A stretch of DNA of 52,228 nucleotides from Bacteroidaceae bacterium. GTDB taxonomy: Bacteria; Bacteroidota; Bacteroidia; Bacteroidales; Bacteroidaceae. Position 1 is the stretch's first letter. Every line of letters begins with the position of its first letter. A program made the position numbers and the translations under genes. Below, in pieces: positions 16,883 to 25,938 of this stretch. The stretch lies in assembly GCA_017938245.1 (NCBI GenBank), contig JAGBBX010000005.1, forward strand, positions 1-52,228, given 5' to 3'. The notes below the pieces were generated by a model. The model searched no databases, had not been told where the DNA came from, and was given only the letters and a program-made list of their open reading frames with translations.

Positions 16883-18703
16883 GTGCAAGCAATAATTTTA
16901 GCAGCAGGAATGGGGCGACGCCTTGGCGAGTTTACCAAGGAGAACACAAAATGTATGGTGCAGGTAAACGGCACACGTCTCATCGACCGTTTATTGAACC
17001 AATTATCCAAGTTATCTCTCACTCGAATAGTTATTGTCATTGGCTATGAGGGAGATAAAGTCGTCGACCACGTCGGATACGAATATCAAGGAATTAAGAT
17101 TGAGTATATAAAGAATCCTATATACGACAAAACAAATAACATCTACTCACTTGCTCTTGCCAAGAAACAGATGCAAGAAGACGACACCTTGTTAATAGAG
17201 AGCGACCTGATCTTTGATGACAAGATGTTCGAACTAATCATAGGAACCCACTACCCCAATCTCGCACTTGTGGCAAAATACGAGAGTTGGATGGACGGTA
17301 CAATGGTCTGTATCGACAGCGATAACAATATCATAAATTTTGTACCCAAGGATGCTTTCGACTACAGTCAGAAAGAGAAGTATTACAAGACCATAAATAT
17401 ATACAAACTCTCGAAAGAATTTTGTAGGACAAAGTATCTCCCCTTCCTCGAAGCTTACACAAAAGCAGTAGGAAACAACGAGTACTACGAGAATGTACTG
17501 CGCATAATCACTTTCCTTAACAACAATGAGCTAAAGGCCCTACCCGTAACCAACGAAAAATGGTACGAGATAGACGACAAGCAAGATCTTGACATAGCCG
17601 AAGCTCTTTTTGCCGAAGAAAAAGACATACTTCGCAAATACTATGGCAGGTTCGGCGGCTATTGGCGTTTCCCGCAGATGCTCGATTTCTGTTATCTTGT
17701 CAACCCCTATTTTGGCAGTTCAAGGATTATCGACGAAATGCAAGCCAATTTTGGGACATTGGTAATGGAGTATCCCTCGGGAATGAAAGTAAACACCCTG
17801 CTCGCCAGCAAATGTTGGGGAATAAGAGAAGAGTACATAATACCGGGCAATGGAGCAGCCGAGCTAATCAAGGCATTGATGGAGTTGCTACCCGGCACAG
17901 TAGGAATAATACGTCCCACTTTCGAGGAGTACCCCAATCGCCGCGATAAAGACTCGCTCGTAACATTCACTCCACAGAACGACGAATTCCGATATACAGC
18001 ACAAGACCTAATGGAATTCTTCGACAAAAACCACGCCGACAACATATTACTCATAAACCCCGACAACCCATCGGGTAATTTCATTCCAAAGAACGATATA
18101 TTGTCATTAGCATTCTGGTGCGAGAAGAAAGGAATCCGCCTTATTGTCGACGAGAGCTTTGTCGACTTCAGCGAAGATTGGGAGCAAAACACCCTGCTTC
18201 ACGACCACATACTCGAGAGTTACCCCCGTATGATGGTAATGAAATCCATCAGCAAGAGCTACGGTGTTCCGGGAATACGTTTAGGTATACTCTGCTCGGC
18301 CGACAAAGAGATTATCTCTAAGATAAAGCAGATGGTAAGCATTTGGAATATAAATTCCTTTGCCGAATTCTTTATGCAGATATTCAATAAGTACGAGAAA
18401 GAGTACAAACGAGCTTGCGAACGTTTCATCGAAGAACGCAACCGATTCTACAAGCTATTATGCGAAATACCTTATTTACGAGTAATCCCCTCACAAGCCA
18501 ACTATTTTTTGGTAGAGGTGCAACCACCATATACTGCAAATGGTTTGGTGCTTAAGATGCTTAAAAATTTCAACATTCTTATGCGCGATTGTTCGGGGAA
18601 AGCCGGTCTGCAAGGTAAACAGTATATGCGTATAGCAGTACGAGATAAAAAAGACAACAACCGCCTTATAACAGCTTTAAAGCAGTTAGAGTCGGCAGAA
18701 TAA
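16883..18703 (+). CDS. Nucleotidyltransferase fused to CobD-like PLP enzyme
   Basis: A 606-residue two-domain protein with a GTG start; the nucleotidyltransferase motif begins at once (ILAAGMGRRLGEFT, residues 4-17), so there is no room for a later start. Residues 1 to about 235 resemble LicC/PntC-type cytidylyltransferases (TNNIYSLALAKKQM, ESDLIFD). Residues about 250-606 form a fold-type I PLP enzyme: NPDNPSGNF, DESFVDFS and SISKSYGVPGIRLG with PLP Lys458. These resemble CobD (threonine-phosphate decarboxylase) more than histidinol-phosphate aminotransferase. Inference: it may make and activate an amino-alcohol phosphate (for example phosphoethanolamine to CDP-ethanolamine) or aminophosphonate for decorating the polysaccharide. 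No PepM or phosphonopyruvate decarboxylase gene is near, which argues against a phosphonate. The actual substrates are unknown. Confidence 0.82.
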   Translation: MQAIILAAGMGRRLGEFTKENTKCMVQVNGTRLIDRLLNQLSKLSLTRIVIVIGYEGDKVVDHVGYEYQGIKIEYIKNPIYDKTNNIYSLALAKKQMQEDDTLLIESDLIFDDKMFELIIGTHYPNLALVAKYESWMDGTMVCIDSDNNIINFVPKDAFDYSQKEKYYKTINIYKLSKEFCRTKYLPFLEAYTKAVGNNEYYENVLRIITFLNNNELKALPVTNEKWYEIDDKQDLDIAEALFAEEKDILRKYYGRFGGYWRFPQMLDFCYLVNPYFGSSRIIDEMQANFGTLVMEYPSGMKVNTLLASKCWGIREEYIIPGNGAAELIKALMELLPGTVGIIRPTFEEYPNRRDKDSLVTFTPQNDEFRYTAQDLMEFFDKNHADNILLINPDNPSGNFIPKNDILSLAFWCEKKGIRLIVDESFVDFSEDWEQNTLLHDHILESYPRMMVMKSISKSYGVPGIRLGILCSADKEIISKIKQMVSIWNINSFAEFFMQIFNKYEKEYKRACERFIEERNRFYKLLCEIPYLRVIPSQANYFLVEVQPPYTANGLVLKMLKNFNILMRDCSGKAGLQGKQYMRIAVRDKKDNNRLITALKQLESAE

Positions 18704-18728
18704 ATAATACAATAAATGCTATAATATT

Positions 18729-19613
18729 ATGAAAGGAATTGTATTAGCAGGAGGTTCGGGAACACGTCTCTACCCCATAACAAAAGGAGTGAGCAAACAG
18801 TTGCTCCCAATATACGACAAGCCAATGGTCTACTACCCTATTTCCGTTCTTATGCTTGCCGGTATTCGTGAGATACTCATAATATCAACCCCTCAAGACC
18901 TCCCCGGTTTCCGTCGCTTGCTTGGCGACGGTAGCGACTATGGCGTACAATTCGAATATGCCGAGCAACCCTCACCCGACGGTCTTGCACAGGCATTTAT
19001 CATAGGAGAAAAGTTTATCGGCAACGATGCAGCCTGCCTTGTTCTTGGCGACAATATTTTCTATGGCGCCGGATTCACATCGATGCTTCGTGAAGCACTT
19101 CGTACAGCCGAGGAGGATGGAAAAGCAACCGTGTTCGGCTACCGTGTCGAAGATCCCGAGCGTTATGGTGTAGCCGAGTTTGACGAGCAAGGCAATTGCC
19201 TTTCAATAGAAGAAAAGCCTCAACATCCCAAGAGTAACTATGCAGTAGTGGGACTCTACTTCTATCCTAATAAAGTTGTAGACATAGCTAAACAGATAAA
19301 ACCCTCGGCACGAGGTGAATTAGAGATAACAACCGTAAACCAATACTTCCTTGCCAACAACGAGCTGAAAGTACAGACATTAGGTCGTGGTTTCGCCTGG
19401 TTGGACACCGGAACCCACGACTCACTAAGCGAGGCATCAACTTTTGTCGAGGTAATAGAAAAACGACAAGGCCTTAAGATAGCCTGTTTAGAGGGAATAG
19501 CCTACCGTCGCGGATGGATAGACGAAGAGAAGATGCGCCAATTGGCTCAACCAATGATAAAGAACCAATATGGTCAATATCTGTTGAAAGTAATAGAGGA
19601 TTCCAAGAGATAA
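18729..19613 (+). CDS. rfbA: Glucose-1-phosphate thymidylyltransferase
   Basis: A 294-residue RmlA enzyme that makes dTDP-glucose from dTTP and glucose-1-phosphate. The N-terminus [20 protein letters not shown] is the nucleotide-binding signature, followed by [23 protein letters not shown] and [13 protein letters not shown] are further family motifs. Length is standard. It is the first committed step of dTDP-rhamnose synthesis, followed 36 bases later by rfbB. Confidence 0.97.
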   Translation: MKGIVLAGGSGTRLYPITKGVSKQLLPIYDKPMVYYPISVLMLAGIREILIISTPQDLPGFRRLLGDGSDYGVQFEYAEQPSPDGLAQAFIIGEKFIGNDAACLVLGDNIFYGAGFTSMLREALRTAEEDGKATVFGYRVEDPERYGVAEFDEQGNCLSIEEKPQHPKSNYAVVGLYFYPNKVVDIAKQIKPSARGELEITTVNQYFLANNELKVQTLGRGFAWLDTGTHDSLSEASTFVEVIEKRQGLKIACLEGIAYRRGWIDEEKMRQLAQPMIKNQYGQYLLKVIEDSKR

Positions 19614-19649
19614 AATCTCAATCTTTAAATAACATAACCTATACAAGAT

Positions 19650-20792
19650 ATGGATTTCAGAAGAAATATATTAATAACAGGCGGCGCCGGATTCATAGGC
19701 AGTCACGTTGTACGTCTTTTTGTAAACAAATACCCCGACTACCATATAATATGCCTCGACAAGCTCACCTACGCGGGTAATCTGGCTAATCTTAAAGACA
19801 TTGAGGATGTCCCTAACTACACCTTTATAAAAGCCGATATTTGCGACTACGAGACGATACAATCGCTTATGCAGCAGTACAATATCGACGGCATTATCCA
19901 CCTTGCAGCCGAAAGCCACGTCGACCGCAGCATAAAAGACCCTTTCACCTTTGCACGTACAAACGTAATGGGTACCCTATCGCTTCTGCAGGCTGCAAAA
20001 CTCTATTGGGAGTCGCAACCCGAGCGCTATGACGGGAAGCTATTCTACCACATCTCAACCGATGAGGTATACGGCGCACTCGAACTAAGCCATCCCGAAG
20101 GCATCGAGCCCCCCTTTACCACAACAGCCTCATCGGGTGAGCATCATCTTGCCTACGGAACCGATTTCTTCTACGAGACAACAAAATATAACCCGCATAG
20201 TCCCTATTCGGCCTCAAAAGCAAGCAGCGACCACTTTGTACGCGCTTTTCACGATACATACGGAATGCCTACAATAGTCACCAACTGCTCGAACAACTAC
20301 GGTCCCTATCAGTTCCCCGAGAAACTTATACCTTTGTTCATAAATAACATACGCCGGCGTAAGCCACTACCCGTATATGGCAAGGGCGAGAATGTACGCG
20401 ATTGGCTCTATGTTGTAGACCACGCACGTGCCATAGATATAATCTTCCACAAAGGAGAGCCTGCCGAGACATACAACATCGGAGGCTTTAACGAGTGGAA
20501 GAACATAGACCTTATAAAGGTAATGATAAAGACTGTAGACCGTCTTTTAGGCAACCCCGAGGGATACTCCGACGAGCTTGTTACCTATGTAACCGACCGC
20601 GCCGGCCACGACCTGCGTTATGCAATCGATAGCACCAAACTAAAGAACGAATTAGGTTGGGAGCCCTCACTGCAGTTCGAAGAGGGAATAGAAAAAACCG
20701 TACGTTGGTATCTCGACAATCAAGAGTGGTTAGACAACATAATCAGTGGAGACTACGAGAGATACTACGACGATATGTATAAAAACAGATAA
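19650..20792 (+). CDS. rfbB: dTDP-glucose 4,6-dehydratase
   Basis: A 380-residue extended short-chain dehydrogenase of the RmlB family that converts dTDP-glucose to dTDP-4-keto-6-deoxyglucose. It has the NAD-binding [12 protein letters not shown] near residue 9, HLAAESHVDRS, the catalytic STDEVYG (Thr-Asp-Glu), and the active-site YSASK. The protein is slightly longer than the usual about 350 residues because of an internal segment near ATTASSGEHHLAYG, as seen in other Bacteroidales. Operon position between rfbA and the polymerase. Confidence 0.96.
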   Translation: MDFRRNILITGGAGFIGSHVVRLFVNKYPDYHIICLDKLTYAGNLANLKDIEDVPNYTFIKADICDYETIQSLMQQYNIDGIIHLAAESHVDRSIKDPFTFARTNVMGTLSLLQAAKLYWESQPERYDGKLFYHISTDEVYGALELSHPEGIEPPFTTTASSGEHHLAYGTDFFYETTKYNPHSPYSASKASSDHFVRAFHDTYGMPTIVTNCSNNYGPYQFPEKLIPLFINNIRRRKPLPVYGKGENVRDWLYVVDHARAIDIIFHKGEPAETYNIGGFNEWKNIDLIKVMIKTVDRLLGNPEGYSDELVTYVTDRAGHDLRYAIDSTKLKNELGWEPSLQFEEGIEKTVRWYLDNQEWLDNIISGDYERYYDDMYKNR

Positions 20793-20810
20793 AACCAACC
20801 TATACAAAGT

Positions 20811-21998
20811 ATGTTATTACTACTACAAAGCTGCCTTGTATATGGTCTGATGATTCTCGTGATGCTGCACGCAGGCAAATTTGCCTACGAGCAGCAATAT
20901 CCCGATGGTTTTCTTGGCAACGATATATATGCCAATGAAAAGTTATCTTTTTTGGATATTATAACAAAATCACATTTTATAATACCAATACTGGTATTCT
21001 GTCTGTTTGCCGCTTTACGATATAATGTAGGTGTAGATTGTGGCTCATATAGGCAAGATTTCTACGATATGCTTCAAAAAGGTAGCACAGGGCGTGATAA
21101 CTACGAAATGGGCTACCTGTTCCTTTTGAAAATAACGACACTATTTACCAACAAGCACTACCTGCACCTTGGCTTACTATCCTTCTTGCAGATATCACTG
21201 CTATATTATGCTATGCGTAAAGAGAGCTATCTCTTTATGTTTTACGGGCTTGCATTGTTTTTTACCGGAACATATTTCTCACTTATGAATGGAATCAGAC
21301 AGAATATTGCAGCTACGGCATTTGTAGCAATGATTCCTCTATTCCTAAATAAGAAGTACTGGATATACATATTACCGGCAGTAATTGCAGCAATGCTCTT
21401 TCATAAGAGTGCCATCCTTATTATTCTATTTGGTTTTCTCGGCTACATACTCAGAAACAAGATGTTAAGTTCCAATATACAATTAGCAATACTGTTTCTG
21501 TGCCTTGTATGTATGAACGAATTTGGACTCGACTTTTTAAGATTTAACAATATATCTGATTACGGTGCACAAATCGGATACCAAGAAGGAGAGATAGAGG
21601 GATATGTCGAAAACGAGAATATGGATATTACATTTGGCCTGCGTTCCTGTATTCTTCTCTTAAACTACATTATAGTAATACTTTATAGTAGAAAATTGGA
21701 CGAGTTCTTTAATTCTCAGAAATTCCGTTGCTGCTACAATATTTTTTTCTGGGGTATTTGTCTAAGTCACCTTTTCTACAACAATTTTACTATGAAACGA
21801 ATACTATTCTACACTACAATATTCAATCCTTTAATAATATCGTATCTACTTTTTTACCTTTGGTTCAATAAGAACAAAAGCAATTACACAGTTCTCACCA
21901 TTGTTATAGCAACCCTTACAACTTTCTTTGGATATTTTCTTTTTGAAGCAGTACAACTCTATCCCTTTGAGAGTTTGTTATACAAATTCGATTTTTAA
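20811..21998 (+). CDS. EpsG-family polysaccharide polymerase (Wzy-like)
   Basis: A 395-residue polytopic inner-membrane protein with about ten hydrophobic segments. The EpsG signature is present: RYNVGVDCGSYRQDF near residues 79-93, a variant of the RxxxGxDxxxY pattern, and GIRQNIAATAFVAM near 164-177. EpsG/Wzy proteins polymerise repeat units on the periplasmic face. It sits 18 bases after rfbB. Base composition falls here compared with rfbA and rfbB, typical of the variable central part of polysaccharide loci. Confidence 0.85.
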   Translation: MLLLLQSCLVYGLMILVMLHAGKFAYEQQYPDGFLGNDIYANEKLSFLDIITKSHFIIPILVFCLFAALRYNVGVDCGSYRQDFYDMLQKGSTGRDNYEMGYLFLLKITTLFTNKHYLHLGLLSFLQISLLYYAMRKESYLFMFYGLALFFTGTYFSLMNGIRQNIAATAFVAMIPLFLNKKYWIYILPAVIAAMLFHKSAILIILFGFLGYILRNKMLSSNIQLAILFLCLVCMNEFGLDFLRFNNISDYGAQIGYQEGEIEGYVENENMDITFGLRSCILLLNYIIVILYSRKLDEFFNSQKFRCCYNIFFWGICLSHLFYNNFTMKRILFYTTIFNPLIISYLLFYLWFNKNKSNYTVLTIVIATLTTFFGYFLFEAVQLYPFESLLYKFDF

Positions 21999-22011
21999 GG
22001 AATATACATAA

Positions 22012-22299
22012 GACCATAGCGAAAAAGAGATTATAAGCGAGGATCTTATTTTTAATCTCGATTTTATTTCACATTCGACCCAAGTAGCCTTATTGTTTAT
22101 AGGTAATAATCGAACAGCCATACAGCAATATATGTCATCACCACTCCCCTACAGCAACAAGAAAGCCTGGCTAAAAGAGCATCTCTCCATCCCCCTATGG
22201 CAGGCACTTTACCGAACCTCAATTGGAAGGAGCTCCCCAAATATCCAAAAATATTTTTCTACCTATGCGCAAAGAAAAAGATATTTGCGCTCTATTTAA
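22012..22299 (+). pseudogene. Possible remnant of a polysaccharide-locus gene
   Basis: An open frame without a good start (TTG at 22093 is the first candidate) encodes a basic tail including YMSSPLPYSNKKAWLKEHLS and FSTYAQRKRYLRSI. This looks more protein-like than the overlapping frame read into the following gene. It could be the C-terminal fragment of a lost glycosyltransferase or pyruvyltransferase gene, or chance. No family is recognised. Confidence 0.25.
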
Positions 22300-22379
22300 T
22301 TTCGGTGTTGCGCAAGAGAATATTAGCGATAACCGGTAAATCGATTAACATCAAACACAGCCATTTGAACATTATCCAA

Positions 22380-23348
22380 ATGAAAAAAGAGTCTGACGGA
22401 GTATACAAGCCACATTTTAAAGATTATATATCCTTTTTTATAGGAGATATAAAAATTTGTATTAAGCAATTACGCTATATACATAAACTGCGTTTCAAAC
22501 GTGCAAAAAAAAGAGGGGTTTTTTATATGGTTTTTGAACCGTTCCGAGGACACCCCGGACTGGCCGACCGCCTAAAGGCCATTATAAACACATATAATCT
22601 TGCAAAGTCAAACGGCTACGACTTTAAAATATATTATACTACACCATTCAAGCTATCCGATTATCTTACACCCAACAAAGATTGGGAATGTAGTATCGAA
22701 GAGTTGGAATATTCACTACAAGACACAAAATTTTTCCGAGAGATTAGTTGGAGAGAGCGTACCAAACTAAAGCCAAACAAACAATATCACTGTTACTATT
22801 ATTGTGGCAATACAATGCCACGTATTTTACCACACACAGGCTACAAGTGGTGCGACCTATTCAAGGAACTTTTTACACCAAGCACAAATTTAGTAAATGC
22901 ATACAAAGAGCTAAATATACCTCCACGTACGTATATATCGGTGCACATAAGATTTGTTAATGCATTAGAACAATTCGAGAACACCTTTTTCGATAATCAT
23001 TTGAAAGAGCAATCTCAACGCGATGCACTTATACAACGTTGCAAAAATGGCATAAGGAGCATAATCAAAGAAAACAAAGAAACACCTATATATGTATTCT
23101 CCGACAGCAAAGTATTTCTTAACTCATTAGGCGATTTACCCGTTTATACATTAGATAATTCAGAAATTAAACATATAAGTTCGACAAGCGGCGATAGCTC
23201 AACACTGAAAACATTTCTCGACCTATATGTAATGTCGCAATCACAAACCATATATAGATTCTGCGCACCCGAATTATATTCAATTTCCCATTATGCCTTA
23301 TTAGCAGCAACTATAGGCGATATACCTTTTTACGATTTAGATGTATAA
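22380..23348 (+). CDS. Fucosyltransferase-like glycosyltransferase
   Basis: A 322-residue protein from ATG 22380. The frame is open back to 22197, but the upstream part overlaps another protein-like frame and is not convincing, so the start is uncertain. GHPGLADRLKAI (about 58-67) and YISVHIRF (about 185) resemble the nucleotide-sugar-binding features of GT11/GT23-type alpha-fucosyltransferases (G-x-L-x-N/D-R and the H-x-R loop). No signal peptide. As the last gene of the exopolysaccharide operon it probably adds a sugar to the repeat unit; fucose as donor sugar is inferred only. A strong terminator follows. Confidence 0.6.
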   Translation: MKKESDGVYKPHFKDYISFFIGDIKICIKQLRYIHKLRFKRAKKRGVFYMVFEPFRGHPGLADRLKAIINTYNLAKSNGYDFKIYYTTPFKLSDYLTPNKDWECSIEELEYSLQDTKFFREISWRERTKLKPNKQYHCYYYCGNTMPRILPHTGYKWCDLFKELFTPSTNLVNAYKELNIPPRTYISVHIRFVNALEQFENTFFDNHLKEQSQRDALIQRCKNGIRSIIKENKETPIYVFSDSKVFLNSLGDLPVYTLDNSEIKHISSTSGDSSTLKTFLDLYVMSQSQTIYRFCAPELYSISHYALLAATIGDIPFYDLDV

Positions 23349-23447
23349 ATAATCTGCTTGCTCGAATATCTTATAGCGAATGTAGAGAATTTTTAAGATT
23401 AATCTCAAAGAATCCTAAAGTTCAACCTATAAATTAATATGCGATAA

Positions 23448-23494
23448 AATAAATAAAATTGCACAATGTCGCCCATTGTGCAATTTTATTTATT
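23448..23494. terminator. Terminator of the exopolysaccharide operon
   Basis: Perfect 21-base stem (AATAAATAAAATTGCACAATG and its complement) with a 5-base loop, T-rich on both strands, 100 bases after the last glycosyltransferase gene. Confidence 0.92.
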
Positions 23495-23588
23495 ACAGAG
23501 TTTTACTATTTTCTAGTTTACACTATCTTTGCTCAATATAAAGTCTTAAATTAGAAATACTACTGCACAAAAAAGAAAGACAAACTCC

Positions 23589-23689
23589 ATTAACCAACAA
23601 AGCCAATGACCACCGAGACACCACAATCAAACGAGCATAATAAGCAAGAGTACCAGCCTATGCATAACGGTGAGTTTAACACATCACCA
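23589..23689 (+). repeat. Direct repeat A, 5' end of the RhuM-Fic gene
   Basis: This 101-base segment recurs at 24629-24729 with roughly 87% identity at an exact offset of 1040 bases, which equals one gene length plus spacer. It starts with ATTAACCAACAAA, which at the second site is the gene's own 3' end. Confidence 0.9.
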
Positions 23690-24649
23690 ATTGCAATATA
23701 CACAAGTGAAGACAATACGATTTCGCTTGATGTAAAGTTGGAGAACGAAACCGTATGGCTGTCACAAGCACAGATGAGTCTATTATTTGATAAAGACCAA
23801 TCAGTAGTCGCAAGACATATTGCCAACGTTTTTAAAGAGGGAGAACTTGAAGAATATAGTAATATGCAAATTTTGCATAATACTTTTTCCAAATTCAAAC
23901 CAACAAAGGTTTATAGTTTAGATGTCATAATTTCCGTCGGCTACCGTGTAAAAAGCAAGCGTGGCACGCAGTTCCGCATTTGGGCAAACAGAGTGCTGAA
24001 AGACTACATTGTAAAAGGATATGCCATAAACGACAAGATAAGAATCGAGCATTACAACGAACTCAAAGATGTTGTCCGCTTGCTTGCACACACAGTCCAT
24101 TCACAGGAAAAACTGACCGATGAGCAGTCAAAAGGACTTTTCTCTGTCGTAAGCGACTATGTATACGCCCTCGACACTCTTGACCGTTACGACTACCAGC
24201 AACTGACAATTGAGAATACAACAAAAGAAGAACGCTTCCATGCGACTTATGAAAATGCAATGGAAGCAATCATGAGCCTCAAAGACAAATTCGGCGAGAG
24301 CAAGCTGTTTGCAAACGAAAAAGACAACTCATTCAAAAGCTCTATCGGACAGATATACCAGACCTTTGGCGGAGTAGAACTCTACCCCAGCATTGAAGAG
24401 AAGGCTGCAATGCTGCTATACCTTGTAACGAAGAACCACTCATTCAGCGACGGTAACAAACGCATAGCCGCAATGCTGTTCCTTTGGTTTATGGAGCGTA
24501 ACGGCATACTCTACCGCACTGATGGCAGCAAACGAATTGCCGACAACACACTCGTTGCATTAACGCTTATGATTGCCGAGAGCCGAACCGAGGAGAAAGA
24601 TATAATGGTAAAAGTAGTTGTAAACCTCATTAACCAACAAAACCTATGA
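23606..24649 (+). CDS. RhuM-Fic protein (Fic/Doc AMP-transferase-like)
   Basis: A 347-residue cytoplasmic protein. The N-terminal half (about 25-170) is the RhuM domain: VWLSQAQMSLLFDKDQSVVARHI, then KVYSLDVIISVGYRVKS-RGTQFRIWAN. The C-terminal half is a Fic/Doc domain with HSFSDGNKR at residues 278-286, matching the catalytic Hx(F)x(D/E)GNxR loop. Fic proteins usually transfer AMP or phosphate to proteins and often act as toxins; RhuM-Fic fusions are common in mobile islands but their targets are not known. A -7 box (TATCTTTG, 23524-23531) lies upstream. The stop overlaps the ATG of a truncated second copy, and its first 100 bases are duplicated there. Confidence 0.9.
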   Translation: MTTETPQSNEHNKQEYQPMHNGEFNTSPIAIYTSEDNTISLDVKLENETVWLSQAQMSLLFDKDQSVVARHIANVFKEGELEEYSNMQILHNTFSKFKPTKVYSLDVIISVGYRVKSKRGTQFRIWANRVLKDYIVKGYAINDKIRIEHYNELKDVVRLLAHTVHSQEKLTDEQSKGLFSVVSDYVYALDTLDRYDYQQLTIENTTKEERFHATYENAMEAIMSLKDKFGESKLFANEKDNSFKSSIGQIYQTFGGVELYPSIEEKAAMLLYLVTKNHSFSDGNKRIAAMLFLWFMERNGILYRTDGSKRIADNTLVALTLMIAESRTEEKDIMVKVVVNLINQQNL

Positions 24650-24738
24650 CCACCGAAACACCGATACTCAACGAGCATAATAAACAAGAGTACCCGCCTA
24701 TGCATAACGGCGAGTTTGACATATCACAAATATTTTAA
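24646..24738 (+). pseudogene. Truncated second RhuM-Fic copy (30 residues)
   Basis: ATG at 24646 overlaps the stop of the full gene. The reading gives MTTETPILNEHNKQEYPPMH then NGEFDISQIF and stop, parallel to the first 30 residues of the full protein (MTTETPQSNEHNKQEYQPMH). The homology ends abruptly near 24729. It is the stump of a tandem duplicate, not a functional gene. Confidence 0.85.
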
Positions 24739-24842
24739 TTCAAAAACAGTCCTATATCGGCAAAAGTGAATGCCGTTTTTAGGAAATAAAAACAAAATGT
24801 GTTATAATACCTTGACAATAGGCAATATAGCACATTTTTATA

Positions 24843-24870
24843 ATATTCACTTCTGTCTATTAGTGAATAT
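24843..24870. terminator. Hairpin at the end of the Mrr-like gene
   Basis: Perfect 9-base arms ATATTCACT / AGTGAATAT with a 10-base loop; the right arm reaches into the stop codon of the leftward gene. Confidence 0.6.
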
Positions 24871-25787
24871 CACACATCTTTATTTTCGTATTCAAAAGGG
24901 AAATAACCATTTTTAGTTTTCATAAGACAGGTTGATTTATCTCCTTTCTCTATTACAACCATTCTTGATTCTGTATCTTTAAAAATAAACTCTGTTGCTT
25001 TAACATCAATTACCCCTTGTTTAATTTTCTTGCAACTGGTAACCACTCCATTGGTCAATTTGAAATCCACAACCATTTCATACCTAAAAGCCATAACATA
25101 ACATCTTTTGTTACCTTTATTTACTGCATGTAATAGTTTTGTTGTTGAGAATGACATATAGTGTCTAAACGGACTTTTCTTCAATTTAAAAAAGGTATTC
25201 GCTAGCGGAGCATATTCCTCTGCACTCATTTTATGTATGCGACTCTCAAATATCTTTTCAGCTGTCAATCTTGCATCATCAAATTGAATCTCTGAAGCAG
25301 GAACTTCATAAAAGAAACCAATTCTATCATAATCCTGTATGATACACTTCGTATTCTTGATATCAAATTCTGGTATTGCCGTATAAACATCATTTTTCAA
25401 GATTATTTCACTAATAGGAACATCTTCAAATGGGTACAGCAAAACACCATTACTCTTTGCTTTTAATACCGCACTATCTGTAAAGCCAGTTGTTGATACT
25501 ATTATTTTACTACATATTTGGGGAATATCCTTACACTTACCTATAACTGCATCAACCACCTTAACATCCACTTTTGTTTTTTTCAATGAGGTAGAATAAT
25601 CTTTGCATTCAAAAGCAATATAAATTGAGATTCCTTGAACTATAGTTTCTACAAGCACATCAATTTCCCTAGGAATTCCATTATTGTCATTGATTTCTCT
25701 ACCAACATATACGGATGTACTTGGTGTATCTGACACAAATTCTTGTATATAACCAACAAGTTGTTCTAATGCTTTCCCCTTCTTCAT
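24870..25787 (-). CDS. Mrr-like PD-(D/E)XK nuclease
   Basis: A 305-residue protein from ATG 25787; the frame opens at a TTG four codons earlier, which is less likely. The N-terminal domain is a PD-(D/E)XK nuclease of the Mrr type: REIDVLV with D43, and AFECKDYS with E60 and K62. It is followed by the typical IIVSTTGFTDSAVLKAKSNG and VLLYPF strands. The C-terminal 160 residues are unrecognised and may bind DNA or sense modification. A -7 box (TATCTTTG, minus strand 25821-25814) lies 27 bases upstream of the start. It lies in the same island as a C5-cytosine methyltransferase, so it may be the cutting partner, or alternatively a modification-dependent nuclease as in Mrr proper. Confidence 0.8.
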   Translation of the reverse strand: MKKGKALEQLVGYIQEFVSDTPSTSVYVGREINDNNGIPREIDVLVETIVQGISIYIAFECKDYSTSLKKTKVDVKVVDAVIGKCKDIPQICSKIIVSTTGFTDSAVLKAKSNGVLLYPFEDVPISEIILKNDVYTAIPEFDIKNTKCIIQDYDRIGFFYEVPASEIQFDDARLTAEKIFESRIHKMSAEEYAPLANTFFKLKKSPFRHYMSFSTTKLLHAVNKGNKRCYVMAFRYEMVVDFKLTNGVVTSCKKIKQGVIDVKATEFIFKDTESRMVVIEKGDKSTCLMKTKNGYFPFEYENKDV

Positions 25788-25938
25788 AAAATTCAACAAA
25801 AAACTCTTATATGCAAAGATATTATTTTTATGCTATACCATCATCTTTATTCACTTACAAATAAAAGTGAAAAAAGATTCGGTCGTTCCAGATAATATGC
25901 CCATATTTGCCAAAAGAATTCTCTAAAACAATATTTAT

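Noticed and set aside
16883-18703. Phosphonate biosynthesis cluster
   Set aside because: The fusion resembles PntC-type enzymes, but neither a PEP mutase nor a phosphonopyruvate decarboxylase is encoded nearby.
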